Of a stretch of DNA of 64,000 nt, positions 41,951 through 51,716 are shown one piece after another (the stretch's first letter is position 1; every line of letters starts with the position of its first letter). Source of the stretch: Nocardia brasiliensis ATCC 700358. Its GTDB lineage: Bacteria > Actinomycetota > Actinomycetes > Mycobacteriales > Mycobacteriaceae. A program made the position numbers and the translations under genes. The DNA is taken from NCBI RefSeq assembly GCF_000250675.2, contig NC_018681.1, positions 7,812,001-7,876,000 on the forward strand, in the 5' to 3' direction. Below the pieces are notes generated by a model. It saw nothing but the letters and a program-made list of their open reading frames with translations. It did not search any database and had not been told where the DNA came from.

Positions 41951-44900
41951 TCACGGTTCCCGCGCCGGCACGGGTGCCGCCGTGCGCTCCAGATGGCGCG
42001 CCAGGATCGGCCCGATCACGGCGACGACGTCGGAATTGGTGAGCTGAGCGTGCGTCGCCGCCACCGGGTGTTCGATGAGTTCACCCGTGACGTAGGGCCG
42101 CCACATCTCGGCACCGAACAGCTCGGTCATCCCGCGGGTCGCCGAAAAGTACAGCAGGTCACCGTCGTACACGCCGGGACGGTAGCCGTGCGCGAGCGCC
42201 ACGCCGTCCACGTAACCGCGGTGCAGCCGCTCGAGCTGGAGCGCGGACAGACCGGTGCCGAACGACGCACCCGCGCGCGCCAATTCGGCGGCGGCCTCCT
42301 CGGCACTCACCTCCGGGGCAGCGTCGGCGTCCACTGGTTCGTCACCGAGCAAGTGGGTGAGCAGGTCTCGCATCCGCGGCACCGGCGGCGGCACGGCACC
42401 GTCTGGAACGACGACGCTGTCCAGCATGGCCAGCACGCCGACGGTGGCGCCGCGCGCTCGCAGCCGCACCGCGATCGCGTGCGCGATCTGCCCGCCGAGC
42501 GACCAGCCCAGCAGGTGATACGGGCCCTCGGGTTGGGCGCGAACCATCGTCGCGACATAGCTGTCGGCAAGTTCATCGATGGTGCCGATGGCCTCGCCCT
42601 GGCCGGTCAGCGTCGGCGCCTGCAGGCCGTACACCGGCCGGTCGGTGACGTAGCGGGCCAGCCCGGCATAGCACCACGCCAGCGGCACCGCGGAATGCAC
42701 GCAGAACAGCGGTGGCCGAGTGCCGTTGCCGCGCAGGGCGAGCAGCACGCCGAGCGCGTCGTCCGCAGTGTCCGCGCCGTCGTAGCCCGCGATGCGGTCG
42801 GCGAGCGCGCCGACTGTCGGCGTGGTGTACAGCCAGCGCACTGTCACCGGAACGCCGGTGGCGGCCGCCAGCTCGGCCGAAACCGCCACGCCCAGCAGGG
42901 AATTCCCGCCCAGCTCGAAGAAGTCGTCGACCAGGCCGACCCGCGACTGCCCGGTCGCCCGCTCGATCTGCGCGGCGACCAGCCGTTCGGTGTCGGTCTC
43001 GGGCGCGACGTAGGGACGCGGCGCGGCCACCGGTGACGGCAGCGCCCCACGATCGAGTTTCCCGTTGCCGGACACCGGTAGCCGGTCGAGTTCGACGAGC
43101 GCCCCGGGCACCAGCGCCGCGGGCAGGGTGCTGTGTAGTCGGCGTGCGGTGGTCACCGGATCGAACCGCGCGCCCGGCGCGGTCACCACATAGGCGACCA
43201 GGCGCGCCTCGGATCGGCCCGCGTCGGCGACAGTCACCACGGCTTGCGCGATCTCGGGTCCTGCGAGCAACGCCGACTCGATCTCGGCGGGTTCGATCCG
43301 CCGCCCGCGCACCTCCACCTGCCCGTCGGCCCGGCCGAGGAATTCGAAGGCGCCGTCCGGGCTCGCGCTCACCAGATCGCCGGTGCGATACAGCCGTTGG
43401 CCGATGCCGAACGGGTCGGCGATGAACCGCACCGCGGTGCCCGCCGGATCACGGAGATATCCGTCGGCGACCCCGAGGCCGCCGAGATACAGCTCGCCCC
43501 GCGCGCCGGGCGGCACCCGGACCAGACGCGAATCGAGCACCACGGCCAGCACGCCCGGCAGCGCCGCGCCGATCGACACCGGTTCGCCGGGGCGCATCGC
43601 CTCGGTTTGCGTTGCCATGACGGTGGTTTCGGTCGGCCCGTAACCGTTGAACAAGCGCACGTGCGGCGCCCATTCGCGAACCAGCTCCGGCGGGCACGCC
43701 TCCCCGCCGACCACCACGGCGCGCAGCCCCGGTACCGCGCTCGGCGACAAGGTCGCGAGCACCGCGGGCGTGGTGAGGAAGTGCGTGGCGCCGCTGTGCT
43801 CGAGCAACCGGGCGAGCGCGCCGCCCGCGACCACGGCCGGCGATGCCACCACCAGCCGCGCACCGGCCGCGAAACAGCTCAGCAGCTCGAGCAGGTGCGC
43901 GTCGAACGACGGCGCGTGCGCGTGCAGCACCACCGAATCTCGTTCCACCCCATAGTGTCCGAGGATGTAACCGGTCAGCGAGCCGAGACCGCGGTGGGTG
44001 ACCAGCACCCCTTTCGGCGCTCCGGTGGTGCCCGAGGTGTAGATCAGATAGGCGGGGTGGTCCGGTCGTAGCGAGCGCGGCCGCTCGGCGTCGTCTATCG
44101 GTGTGCCCGCCCGGCGCACCACCTGGGTCACCGCGCGGACATCGTCGAGCAGCTGCCATTGCACGCTGCACCGGCCCGCACCCACCAGCTCCCCGGTGTC
44201 GCAGGGCAGCAGCTTACGCACCGAGGTGACCGTAAGCCCCTGACGCGCACCAGAATCCGCGATCACCGCGGCTATCCGCGCGGGTGGGTCGGCCGGGTCG
44301 ATCGGGACGAAGCAGGCGCCGGATTTGGCGACGGCCCACAGCGCGAGCACCGACTCCAGCGAGCGCGGCACGGCCACGACGACGAACTCGCCGGGCCGTG
44401 CCCCGGCCGCCATCAACTGCCGGGCCCACCGCGCCGAGCGCTCGTCTAGTTCGCGATAGGTCATGGTGCGCGTGCCGTCCCGCACCGCGACGGCGTCGGG
44501 CACCAGCCCCGCCCGCAGCAGATCGGGCAGCACCCGGATCGGGCCACTCGGCTCGACGGCCACCGGCGCAGGTGGCGCGAGATCCAATGCCGGTGTGGGG
44601 CATTCGGTTTCGGCGGCCAGGAAACGCGCGAAGTAGTCCAGGAACATGCGGTGCTGCCAGGCCACCAGGTCGTACCGGTAGCGCGCCCGGTTGGCGTGGA
44701 AGTCGATGCTCACCGAACGCTCGTCCGGACCGGCCTGGTAGCCGTTGACGAGCAGGTCTTCCACCGGCCCGAGCGACAGCAGCCGTGCCTGCCCGGTCAG
44801 CGCGCCGAGGCTGAGCGGCTCGGTGAACCCGAGCACGTTGACCACCGGCCCGAAGCCGCCCCGTTCGACGTGCTGCTGTCCGCGATCGCGCTGCATGTCC

Positions 44901-46135
44901 TCGTAGCGGTACCGCTGATGCCGCAGCGCGCCGATCACGCGCGAGCGCACCTGCGCGATCACCGCGCCGACCGTCGCGGTGTCCAGACCGGACAACCGCA
45001 GCGGCACCACGTTCGACAGCGACCCCGCGGATCGGCGCAGCGCCGCGGTCGGGCGCGCGGTCACCGGCAGCGTGAGTGTGACCTCGTCGCGCCCGGTCAT
45101 CCGCGCCAGATAGCAGGCGAACGCCGCGACCGCGAGTTCCGGGAAGGTGGCGCCGTGCGTGGCGCGGGCGGCGGCGAGCAGTTCGGCCGTCGCGGCGTCC
45201 AGCGTCGCGCTCACCCGGTGCGGTCGCGGCTCGGGCGCCGCGGGACGACCGGCCAGGCCGACCGGCTCGGTGAGCGCGTGCAGTTGCTCGCGCCAATAGT
45301 CCCGGTCCGTCCCGGCGCGTGCCGAATCCTGGTATCTGCGTTCGTCTTCCAGCAGCTCCGGCACCGTCAACGCCCGCGCGGCAGCGGACGCCTTCGACGA
45401 CGTCAGCGAACTACTCACCGCCGCAACGTTTTCCATTGTCATACTGGCGTAGGAGCCGGTGCGCGGCGCACTGTCGGGGACGGCACGCGCCGACCGGCGC
45501 AGCACCCGGGTGGTCGAGCGGCGACCGGCACCGACGGGCCGTGCGGTGGCACCGGTTTCGGTCGCACAGTCGTGCACGGCGTCGAGCCGGTGCGCGGCAA
45601 CGACTTCCGCACGGTAGAGCTCACCGGTGCGCCGCAGCACCGCCGCCGCGCCCACCCCGTCCAGCACGATGTGGTGGCTGCGCAAATACAGCAGGTGATG
45701 ATCCGGCCCCACCTGGAAGACCGTCGCGACGGTGAGCTGATCGGTGAGCGGGTCGAGCGGTGCGCTGTAGTCGCGCTCCATCAGTTCGAGGGCCGCGGCC
45801 ATCGGGTCGGCCTGGTCGGTCAGCCGCATCCGCCGGATCGGCAGCTCCGCCGCGGCGGGTACGTACTGGCGCGGATATCCGTCGACCACCCGGAAACGCA
45901 GGTGCGGCGACTGCAGTTCGTAGGCCGCGCGCCGGGCGCAGCGCGACATCAGGCCGATCTCGAGCGGGCCCGACAGGTCCAGGTACATCGCGACCGTGAT
46001 CGGCACCCCCGGATGCAACTGCTGGGCCACCCACCAGCGCAGCTGCGCCGTCGACAGCGGGTACATCGGCTGCGCCGTGGCGTCGGCTCCGGTCAACACG
46101 CCTCCCTGCGATTCGGAAAGCCACCGCTGAATCAT
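41951..46135 (-). CDS. Single-module non-ribosomal peptide synthetase (C-A-PCP-TE)
   Basis: The 1394-residue synthetase has a condensation domain (HHIVLDG ~153-159, with a long Ser/Ala-rich insertion after it), an adenylation domain (YTSGTTGAPKGV ~700, GYGPTETT, YRTGDLV), a carrier domain (DDFFELGGNSLLG, Ser ~1078) and a thioesterase (GWSLGG ~1210, LARHLE near the end). By alignment with GrsA the specificity residues read D-A-L-T-V-G-G-V-M-K, which I cannot assign to an amino acid. One complete module with a TE suggests acylation of one amino acid, possibly with oligomerisation as in EntF. There is no MbtH, acyl-loading or export gene beside it. The start is ATG 46135, with a weak ribosome site. 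Confidence 0.9.
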   Translation of the reverse strand: MIQRWLSESQGGVLTGADATAQPMYPLSTAQLRWWVAQQLHPGVPITVAMYLDLSGPLEIGLMSRCARRAAYELQSPHLRFRVVDGYPRQYVPAAAELPIRRMRLTDQADPMAAALELMERDYSAPLDPLTDQLTVATVFQVGPDHHLLYLRSHHIVLDGVGAAAVLRRTGELYRAEVVAAHRLDAVHDCATETGATARPVGAGRRSTTRVLRRSARAVPDSAPRTGSYASMTMENVAAVSSSLTSSKASAAARALTVPELLEDERRYQDSARAGTDRDYWREQLHALTEPVGLAGRPAAPEPRPHRVSATLDAATAELLAAARATHGATFPELAVAAFACYLARMTGRDEVTLTLPVTARPTAALRRSAGSLSNVVPLRLSGLDTATVGAVIAQVRSRVIGALRHQRYRYEDMQRDRGQQHVERGGFGPVVNVLGFTEPLSLGALTGQARLLSLGPVEDLLVNGYQAGPDERSVSIDFHANRARYRYDLVAWQHRMFLDYFARFLAAETECPTPALDLAPPAPVAVEPSGPIRVLPDLLRAGLVPDAVAVRDGTRTMTYRELDERSARWARQLMAAGARPGEFVVVAVPRSLESVLALWAVAKSGACFVPIDPADPPARIAAVIADSGARQGLTVTSVRKLLPCDTGELVGAGRCSVQWQLLDDVRAVTQVVRRAGTPIDDAERPRSLRPDHPAYLIYTSGTTGAPKGVLVTHRGLGSLTGYILGHYGVERDSVVLHAHAPSFDAHLLELLSCFAAGARLVVASPAVVAGGALARLLEHSGATHFLTTPAVLATLSPSAVPGLRAVVVGGEACPPELVREWAPHVRLFNGYGPTETTVMATQTEAMRPGEPVSIGAALPGVLAVVLDSRLVRVPPGARGELYLGGLGVADGYLRDPAGTAVRFIADPFGIGQRLYRTGDLVSASPDGAFEFLGRADGQVEVRGRRIEPAEIESALLAGPEIAQAVVTVADAGRSEARLVAYVVTAPGARFDPVTTARRLHSTLPAALVPGALVELDRLPVSGNGKLDRGALPSPVAAPRPYVAPETDTERLVAAQIERATGQSRVGLVDDFFELGGNSLLGVAVSAELAAATGVPVTVRWLYTTPTVGALADRIAGYDGADTADDALGVLLALRGNGTRPPLFCVHSAVPLAWCYAGLARYVTDRPVYGLQAPTLTGQGEAIGTIDELADSYVATMVRAQPEGPYHLLGWSLGGQIAHAIAVRLRARGATVGVLAMLDSVVVPDGAVPPPVPRMRDLLTHLLGDEPVDADAAPEVSAEEAAAELARAGASFGTGLSALQLERLHRGYVDGVALAHGYRPGVYDGDLLYFSATRGMTELFGAEMWRPYVTGELIEHPVAATHAQLTNSDVVAVIGPILARHLERTAAPVPAREP

Positions 46136-46323
46136 CCAGGGGCAAACTTACGGCATCCAGGCGTGAACCCTCCGTAATTCCAGCACAATCGGCGCGTGCA
46201 CAGGCGCCTACCTGCCCAGATGGGCTGATCCCGACAATCGGCCCCCGCTCGGGCTCGACATCGACCGACGAACGAGCACACCCGGCGCTATACGAAGTCG
46301 CGGGCCGAAGGTACCGAGGTACG

Positions 46324-47127
46324 TCAGCGCACGCGCGCCCGCACCAGTTCCCGCGCGGCGACGCGATACCGGTCGGCGATGAGCCGGACCACGGCGGGAT
46401 GGACCCCGATGGGTTCGGCCACGCCGTCGGCCCCGGCGTCGTGCAGCCGCTGCTGGAACAGCCCGTGCGCCAGCAGATAGGACGCGACGAAGACTCGCTG
46501 GGCACCGGAAGCACGCAGCGCGGCAACGACATCCGCGACACGCGGCGCACCGGTGGCGATATAGCCGAGGCGGACCGGCGTGTCCAGCCGTTCGGCCAGC
46601 ATCGCGGCGGCACGGCGGACATCCTGGCGCGCACGGGGATCCGAGGAACCCGCGGCGGCGAACACGACCGCGTCCCCGGGCCGCCAGCCCGCGGCGCGCA
46701 GCCGCATGGTCATGATCCGGGCCAGCGCCGGGTCCGGCCCCATGGCCGGGGTGATCGCCACCGCGCCATGACCGCTGTCGGCCACCTCCCGCGGCACATC
46801 CTGATAGACGTGGTACCCGGAGGCGAGGAAGGCCGGAACGACCACGGCGGGAACGGATTCCCCCGCCGGCCCGGTCAGGTCGCGCAGCACCTCGGCCGGT
46901 GACGGGCCGAGCACGTCGACGAAAGCGGTCCGCAGCACGGGCACGGCTGCCTGCTGCGGTCCGGGAACGAGGGGAAGGGGTTCCCGGGCCGCAGCGGCAT
47001 CGGCGTCGCGCCCCGAAACCGCGACGCCGAGCTCGTTGCCGACCGCTTCGGCCAGCGCGGCGATCATCTCGACGCCGCGCGCGCTCCTGGTGCCGTGCGC
47101 GACGAGCACCAGCGCGGGGGCGCTCAC
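46324..47127 (-). CDS. CbiX-type sirohydrochlorin chelatase
   Basis: A 267-residue two-lobed chelatase. The N-terminal LVLVAHGTRSARGVEMI carries the metal-binding His, the second lobe has VVVPAFLASGYHVYQDV, and there is a second His in SYLLAHGLFQQRL. CbiX enzymes insert Fe2+ or Co2+ into sirohydrochlorin; linked to nirBD, Fe insertion to make siroheme for NirB is likely. GTG 47127 overlaps the nnaR stop (GTGA), so it is translationally coupled. It ends the nirB-nirD-nnaR-cbiX operon. Confidence 0.88.
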   Translation of the reverse strand: MSAPALVLVAHGTRSARGVEMIAALAEAVGNELGVAVSGRDADAAAAREPLPLVPGPQQAAVPVLRTAFVDVLGPSPAEVLRDLTGPAGESVPAVVVPAFLASGYHVYQDVPREVADSGHGAVAITPAMGPDPALARIMTMRLRAAGWRPGDAVVFAAAGSSDPRARQDVRRAAAMLAERLDTPVRLGYIATGAPRVADVVAALRASGAQRVFVASYLLAHGLFQQRLHDAGADGVAEPIGVHPAVVRLIADRYRVAARELVRARVR

Positions 47128-48407
47128 CACGCCCCCATGGTCTGGGCGTGCCGCAGCGGTGTACCGAAACCGGGCATCTGCGGCCCGCCGAGTTCGGGCC
47201 GCGGGTTGTTGTCGACGCATTCGGCCGCGTCCATGGCCAGCCGGTAGCCGCGCTTGACCACGGTCTGGATCGCCTTCGGCGCACCGAGTCCGGCGCGCAG
47301 CCGGGCGATCGCGGTTTCCACCGCGTGCGTGTCGTCCCCGCCGCCGGGCAGCGCGGCGAGCAGGTGCTCCCGGGAAACCACCCGGCCGGGCTGCCTGGCC
47401 AGCGACCGCATCAGCGCCATCGGCGCGGGCGCCAGCTGGCGCACCTCGCCGTCGACCACCACGCAGCCGCCGCGCACGCTCAGCGTGTGGCCCGCGGCGT
47501 AGATCCGATTGGCCCGGCGCGGCAGTTCCTCGGCGACGTGCCGGGCCAGCGCACCGAGGCGGGCCCGCCCCGGCATGGAGGTCGGCACGCCGAGTTCCTC
47601 CAGCGGCGCCGCGGTGATCGGCCCGACGCATGCGGCCAGCACCCGGCCGCGCAGCGCGTGCAACAGCCCGTCGAGCAGTCCGGTTTCCTTGGCGCGCATC
47701 AACATCGACGCGACGGCGGGCGCACTGGTGAACGTGACGCAGTCCAGGCTGGAGGTGACGATGGCCTCGATCAGCTGGTCCATCGGCTGCTGATCCGGCG
47801 GCGGCTCCCAGCGATACACCGGCACCGGCACGACATCCGCACCGGCGCAACGCAATACCTCGCAGAAGTCGGGCACCGGCTCCCACTCGGTGGTCGCGCC
47901 GTGCAGCTGCACCGCGATCCGCACCCCGTCCACACCCTCGGCGAGCAGATGATCGAGCACCTCGGCCGAGGACTCGGACGCGGGCGACCACTCCTCGCGC
48001 AGTTCGGCCGCGCGGATGGCGCCCTTGGCCTTCGGGCCGCGCGCCAGCACCCGGGTGGACGCGAGGGTGGTCCGCAGTTGCTCCGCGACACCCCAGCCCT
48101 CGGCCGCCTCCATCCAGCCGCGGAAGCCGATGCCGGTGGTGGCCACCACGATCTGCGGGGGATCCACGACCAGCTGGCGGGTCACCCGCGCCAGTTCGTC
48201 GTCGTCGGCGAGCGGAATGATGCGAATGGCGGGGGCGAACACCACGCCGGCGCCCCGGCGGACCAGCAGGGTGGCGAACTCGTCGGCGCGTCGCGCCGCC
48301 GTGATGCCGATGGTGAATCCCGCGAGACAGGCGCTTGCATCGGGAGTTGACCCGCCCGTCGCCCGGCCACCGCCCCCCATCGAGTCGCTTCGCGATGCTG
48401 TGTTCAT
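47124..48407 (-). CDS. nnaR: NnaR-type regulator: uroporphyrinogen-III synthase domain fused to winged-helix DNA-binding domain
   Basis: Residues ~28-275 have the HemD fold (GFTIGITAARRADEF at the start, VVATTGIGFRGWM, VTFTSAPAVASML, ACVGPITAAPLEELG). Residues ~315-395 form an OmpR/PhoB-type winged helix (PMALMRSLARQPGRVVSREHLL, HAVETAIARLRAGLG, VVKRGYRLAMD). This fusion is the hallmark of NnaR, the GlnR co-regulator of nitrate/nitrite assimilation in Streptomyces and mycobacteria. Its position after nirBD agrees. The HemD half may sense a tetrapyrrole rather than act as an enzyme. The start is ATG 48407, 4 bp after the nirD stop. Confidence 0.9.
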   Translation of the reverse strand: MNTASRSDSMGGGGRATGGSTPDASACLAGFTIGITAARRADEFATLLVRRGAGVVFAPAIRIIPLADDDELARVTRQLVVDPPQIVVATTGIGFRGWMEAAEGWGVAEQLRTTLASTRVLARGPKAKGAIRAAELREEWSPASESSAEVLDHLLAEGVDGVRIAVQLHGATTEWEPVPDFCEVLRCAGADVVPVPVYRWEPPPDQQPMDQLIEAIVTSSLDCVTFTSAPAVASMLMRAKETGLLDGLLHALRGRVLAACVGPITAAPLEELGVPTSMPGRARLGALARHVAEELPRRANRIYAAGHTLSVRGGCVVVDGEVRQLAPAPMALMRSLARQPGRVVSREHLLAALPGGGDDTHAVETAIARLRAGLGAPKAIQTVVKRGYRLAMDAAECVDNNPRPELGGPQMPGFGTPLRHAQTMGAW

Positions 48408-48411
48408 TGGT

Positions 48412-48813
48412 TCATCCGTCCGAGGAAGCGAGCTCGGCAACCACCGGCTCGTTGGAAATCGACACGATGCCGTCGGTCACGCTCACCGCGTATACCGGCA
48501 GCATTGCCGATTCGTCGTCCAGGCAGCGCCCGTCGACCAGTGAGAAAGCCTGCTTGAGCAGAGGCGACGCGACGACGGGCACGCCGCCGCGGTCGCCGAC
48601 GATCCCGCGCGACATGACCGCCGCGCGTCCGAACGGATCAATGTTGCCGACGGCGTACAGCATGCCGTCGGGCAGCAGGAACAGGGCGGCCTGACGGCCA
48701 CCTTTCAGCAACACCGCGACGCCGCGGCCGGGGATCAGGTAGTCAAGGCGGCACGCTTGCGTCCAGCCGGTGGCGGTAGCAGCGGCAATGCCAGGGGTAT
48801 CGATCACGGTCAT
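48412..48813 (-). CDS. nirD: NirD, small subunit of NADH-dependent assimilatory nitrite reductase
   Basis: A 133-residue Rieske-fold subunit with GRGVAVLLKGGRQAALFLL, DGMLYAVGNIDPFGRAAVMSRG and the SPLLKQAFSLVDGRCLDD segment. As in other NirD proteins, the cysteine and histidine ligands of a true Rieske cluster are missing. It supports NirB activity. GGAGG directly abuts the first ATG (48822), which leaves no spacing, so the second ATG (48813, 9 nt away) is the start. It lies 64 bp after nirB and 4 bp before nnaR in one operon. Confidence 0.92.
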   Translation of the reverse strand: MTVIDTPGIAAATATGWTQACRLDYLIPGRGVAVLLKGGRQAALFLLPDGMLYAVGNIDPFGRAAVMSRGIVGDRGGVPVVASPLLKQAFSLVDGRCLDDESAMLPVYAVSVTDGIVSISNEPVVAELASSDG

Positions 48814-48877
48814 CGGTGTCATCCTCCAAACGCCTTACTCATTGGTACCGGCGTCCTGTTTCTATGGGGTTAAGCCG

Positions 48878-51424
48878 TCATTTCCCGCGCGTAGCGACCG
48901 GAATATCCGGCATGCCGAGTAACACCGGCACCTTCCGTTCGCCGCTTTCGTCGAAGGAGATGGTCGGATCGGCCTCGTCCGGGGCGTTCACGAAGGAGAC
49001 GAACCGGGAAAGCTTTTCCTCGTCCTCGAGCACCGCGGCCCATTCGTCGCGGTAGCCATCGATGTGCTGGGCCATGGTGGCCTCCAGCTCGTCGGCGATG
49101 CCGAGGCTGTCCTCGCAGACCACCTGCTTGACGTAGTCGATGCCGCCCTCGAGTGCCTCCTGCCACGGCGCGGTGCGCTGCAACCGGTCCGCGGTGCGGA
49201 CGTAGAACATCAAGTATCGGTCGATGTACTTGATCAGCGTCTCGTCGTCGAGCTCACCGGCGAGCAGCACCGCGTGCTTGGGCGTGAGACCGCCGTTGCC
49301 GCCGACGTAGAGGTTCCAGCCGTTCTCGGTGGCGATCACGCCGACGTCCTTGCCGCGCGCCTCGGCGCACTCGCGGGCGCAGCCGGACACACCCAGCTTC
49401 AGCTTGTGCGGGGAACGCAGTCCGCGATACCGCTTTTCGAGCAGCACCGCCATGCCGACCGAGTCCTGCTGACCGTAGCGGCACCAGGTGGAGCCGACGC
49501 AGCTCTTCACCGTGCGCAGCGACTTGCCGTAGGCGTGCCCGGATTCCATGCCTGCATCGACCAACCGCTGCCAGATCAACGGCAGCTGCTCGACGCGCGC
49601 GCCGAACAGGTCGATCCGCTGACCGCCGGTGACCTTGACGTACAGGTCGAAATCCTTGGCGATCTGGCCGATGGTGATGAGCTGATCGGCCGTCACCTCG
49701 CCGCCCGGCATCCGCGGCACCACCGAGTAGGTGCCGTTCTTCTGCAGGTTCGCCAGGAAGTGGTCGTTGGTGTCCTGCAGACCCGCCTGCTCGCCCTCCA
49801 GGATGTGTTCGCTGGAGGTCGAGGCGAGGATGGAGGCGACCGTCGGCTTGCAGATATCGCAGCCGGATCCCTTGCCGTACTTGGTGATCAGACCCGAGAA
49901 CGTGCGGATGCCGGTGACCTGGACGATCTGGAACAGCTCGGAACGGGACTGCTCGAAGTGCTCGCACAGCGCCTTGGACATCTCCACGCCGGACTGCTCG
50001 AGCAGCTTCTTGATCATCGGCACGCAACCGCCGCACGATGTTCCGGCGGAGGTGCACTTCTTCACCCCGGCGATATCGCAGGCACCCTCGGCGATCGCGC
50101 CGCAGATATCGCCCTTGGACACGTTGTTGCACGAGCAGATCTGGGCATCGTCCGGTAGTGCATCGGCGCTCAGTTCCGCGCCCGCGGGCGAGATCAGCGC
50201 GGCGGGCTCGGCCGGTAGCGGACGACCCACCAGCGGGCGCAGCGACGCATAGGCCGTCGCGTCGCCGACCAGGATGCCGCCGAGCAGGATCTGCGCGTCG
50301 TCGGACACGACGAGCTTGGCGTAGGTGCCCTTCGCGGCGTCGTGCAGCACGACGGACAGCGCGCCCTCGGTGGTGCCGTGCGCGTCGCCGAAGCTGGCCA
50401 CGTCGACCCCGAGCAGCTTCAGCTTGGTCGACATGTCCGCGCCGGGGAATTCGCCCGCGCCGCCGAGCAGGCGGTCCGCCACGATCTCGGCGGTGGTGTA
50501 GCCGGGCGCGACCAGGCCGTAGCAGGTGCCCTCGACCGCGGCGCATTCGCCGACGGCCCAGATGTTCGGATCGGAGGTCTGCAGGCCGAGGTCGGTGATG
50601 ATGCCGCCGCGGGGGCCGACCTCCAAGCCGCTGTCGCGGGCGATCTGGTCCTGCGGACGCACACCGGCGGAGAACACGACCAGCGCGGCCTCGATCACCG
50701 ACTCGTCCGACAGCGTGACCCGCACGCCCTGGTCGGCGGCTTCGATCGAGGACGTGCCGACACCGGTGTGCACCGCCAGGCCGAGATCGGTGACCAGGCG
50801 CTCCAGGATCGCGCCGCCGCCCTCGTCGATCTGCGCCGGCATCAGCCGGTCGTTGTACTCGATCACGTGCGGCGTCAGGCCGAGCAGCCGCAGCGCGTTC
50901 GCGGCCTCGAGGCCGAGCAGGCCGCCGCCGACCACCACACCCACCGCGCCGGGCCCGGCGGCCTCGGCGGCGGCCCGGATGCCGTCCAGGTCGTCGAGGG
51001 TGCGATAGACGAAGCACTCGGGCAGGTCGTGCCCGGGAACCGGCGGCACGAACGGGTACGAACCGGTGGCGAGCACCAGCGCGTCGTAGGAGAGGGTCTC
51101 CCCCGTCGACGTGGTGACCTTGCGGGCGTCGCGGTCGATGCTCTCGGCGCGCTGGCCGAGGCGCAGCTCCACCAGCGCGTCGCCCGCGTACTCGTTGCCG
51201 GGCAGCGCCAGCTCCGCGGCGTCCCACCTGCCGACGTACGAGGACAGGCCGACTCGGTCGTAGGCGGGCAGCCGCTCCTCGCTCAGCACCACGACCTGCC
51301 ACTGCCCCGCCTCGTCCCGCGCACGCAACGCCTCGACGAACCGGTGCCCGACCATGCCGTGGCCGACGACGACGGCGGTCTTGCGGGTGGACGGTTCGAA
51401 TGGGTGATTCATCGGGGTGCTCAA
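48878..51424 (-). CDS. nirB: NirB, large subunit of NADH-dependent assimilatory nitrite reductase
   Basis: The protein has an N-terminal FAD/NAD(P)H oxidoreductase part (TAVVVGHGMVGHRF; GVVVGGGLLGLEAANAL), a BFD-type [2Fe-2S] domain (CSCNNVSKGDIC, CTSAGTSCGGC), a second GSGCDICKP element and the sulfite/nitrite reductase core with the siroheme/4Fe-4S ligands CVGSTWC (~638) and GCARECAE (~682). It reduces nitrite to ammonium in the cytoplasm. The only good ribosome site, GGAGG, is 6 nt before TTG 51424, which is therefore favoured; ATG 51412 is in frame four codons later. It heads the nirBD-nnaR-cbiX operon, with a GlnR-like box ~130 bp upstream. Confidence 0.93.
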   Translation of the reverse strand: MSTPMNHPFEPSTRKTAVVVGHGMVGHRFVEALRARDEAGQWQVVVLSEERLPAYDRVGLSSYVGRWDAAELALPGNEYAGDALVELRLGQRAESIDRDARKVTTSTGETLSYDALVLATGSYPFVPPVPGHDLPECFVYRTLDDLDGIRAAAEAAGPGAVGVVVGGGLLGLEAANALRLLGLTPHVIEYNDRLMPAQIDEGGGAILERLVTDLGLAVHTGVGTSSIEAADQGVRVTLSDESVIEAALVVFSAGVRPQDQIARDSGLEVGPRGGIITDLGLQTSDPNIWAVGECAAVEGTCYGLVAPGYTTAEIVADRLLGGAGEFPGADMSTKLKLLGVDVASFGDAHGTTEGALSVVLHDAAKGTYAKLVVSDDAQILLGGILVGDATAYASLRPLVGRPLPAEPAALISPAGAELSADALPDDAQICSCNNVSKGDICGAIAEGACDIAGVKKCTSAGTSCGGCVPMIKKLLEQSGVEMSKALCEHFEQSRSELFQIVQVTGIRTFSGLITKYGKGSGCDICKPTVASILASTSSEHILEGEQAGLQDTNDHFLANLQKNGTYSVVPRMPGGEVTADQLITIGQIAKDFDLYVKVTGGQRIDLFGARVEQLPLIWQRLVDAGMESGHAYGKSLRTVKSCVGSTWCRYGQQDSVGMAVLLEKRYRGLRSPHKLKLGVSGCARECAEARGKDVGVIATENGWNLYVGGNGGLTPKHAVLLAGELDDETLIKYIDRYLMFYVRTADRLQRTAPWQEALEGGIDYVKQVVCEDSLGIADELEATMAQHIDGYRDEWAAVLEDEEKLSRFVSFVNAPDEADPTISFDESGERKVPVLLGMPDIPVATRGK

Positions 51425-51551
51425 GAAGGGCCTCCAAAGATCCGGTTGGCCCAACGGTAGGAAACGGGTATTGCCGCAATGCTGCGCGAAATGACCGGCG
51501 CATCAACGGTTGCTCACGGTTATCCGAATCCGGGCGTGAGTTCGCCGGTAA

Positions 51552-51567
51552 GTTACGCCCGTGTGAC
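51552..51567 (-). promoter_or_regulatory. Candidate GlnR half-box upstream of nirB
   Basis: On the minus strand, GTCAC-n6-GTAAC matches the actinobacterial GlnR pattern gTnAC-n6-GaAAC at all but one position, ~130-145 bp before nirB. A second half-box in register was not found. Confidence 0.4.
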
Positions 51568-51655
51568 AGAGCGGTTTCCGGAGATCACCGGGACCCCACC
51601 ACGGACCCGCCCCGCAGGAGAGTCGCCCTCCGAGCATCCCCTCCCGCATTACGCG

Positions 51656-51695
51656 CCGCAACCCGGCCGACAACAACTTGTCAGCCGGGTTGCGG
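51656..51695 (-). terminator. Long two-part hairpin after the MFS gene
   Basis: CCGCAACCCGGC (51656-51667) and GCCGGGTTGCGG (51684-51695) form a perfect 12-bp stem that continues inward, after one unpaired base on each side, with GACAA/TTGTC. It lies ~20 bp after the MFS stop codon on the minus strand. Confidence 0.8.
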
Positions 51696-51716
51696 GTGTC
51701 CGGGGGTGCCGCGGGA

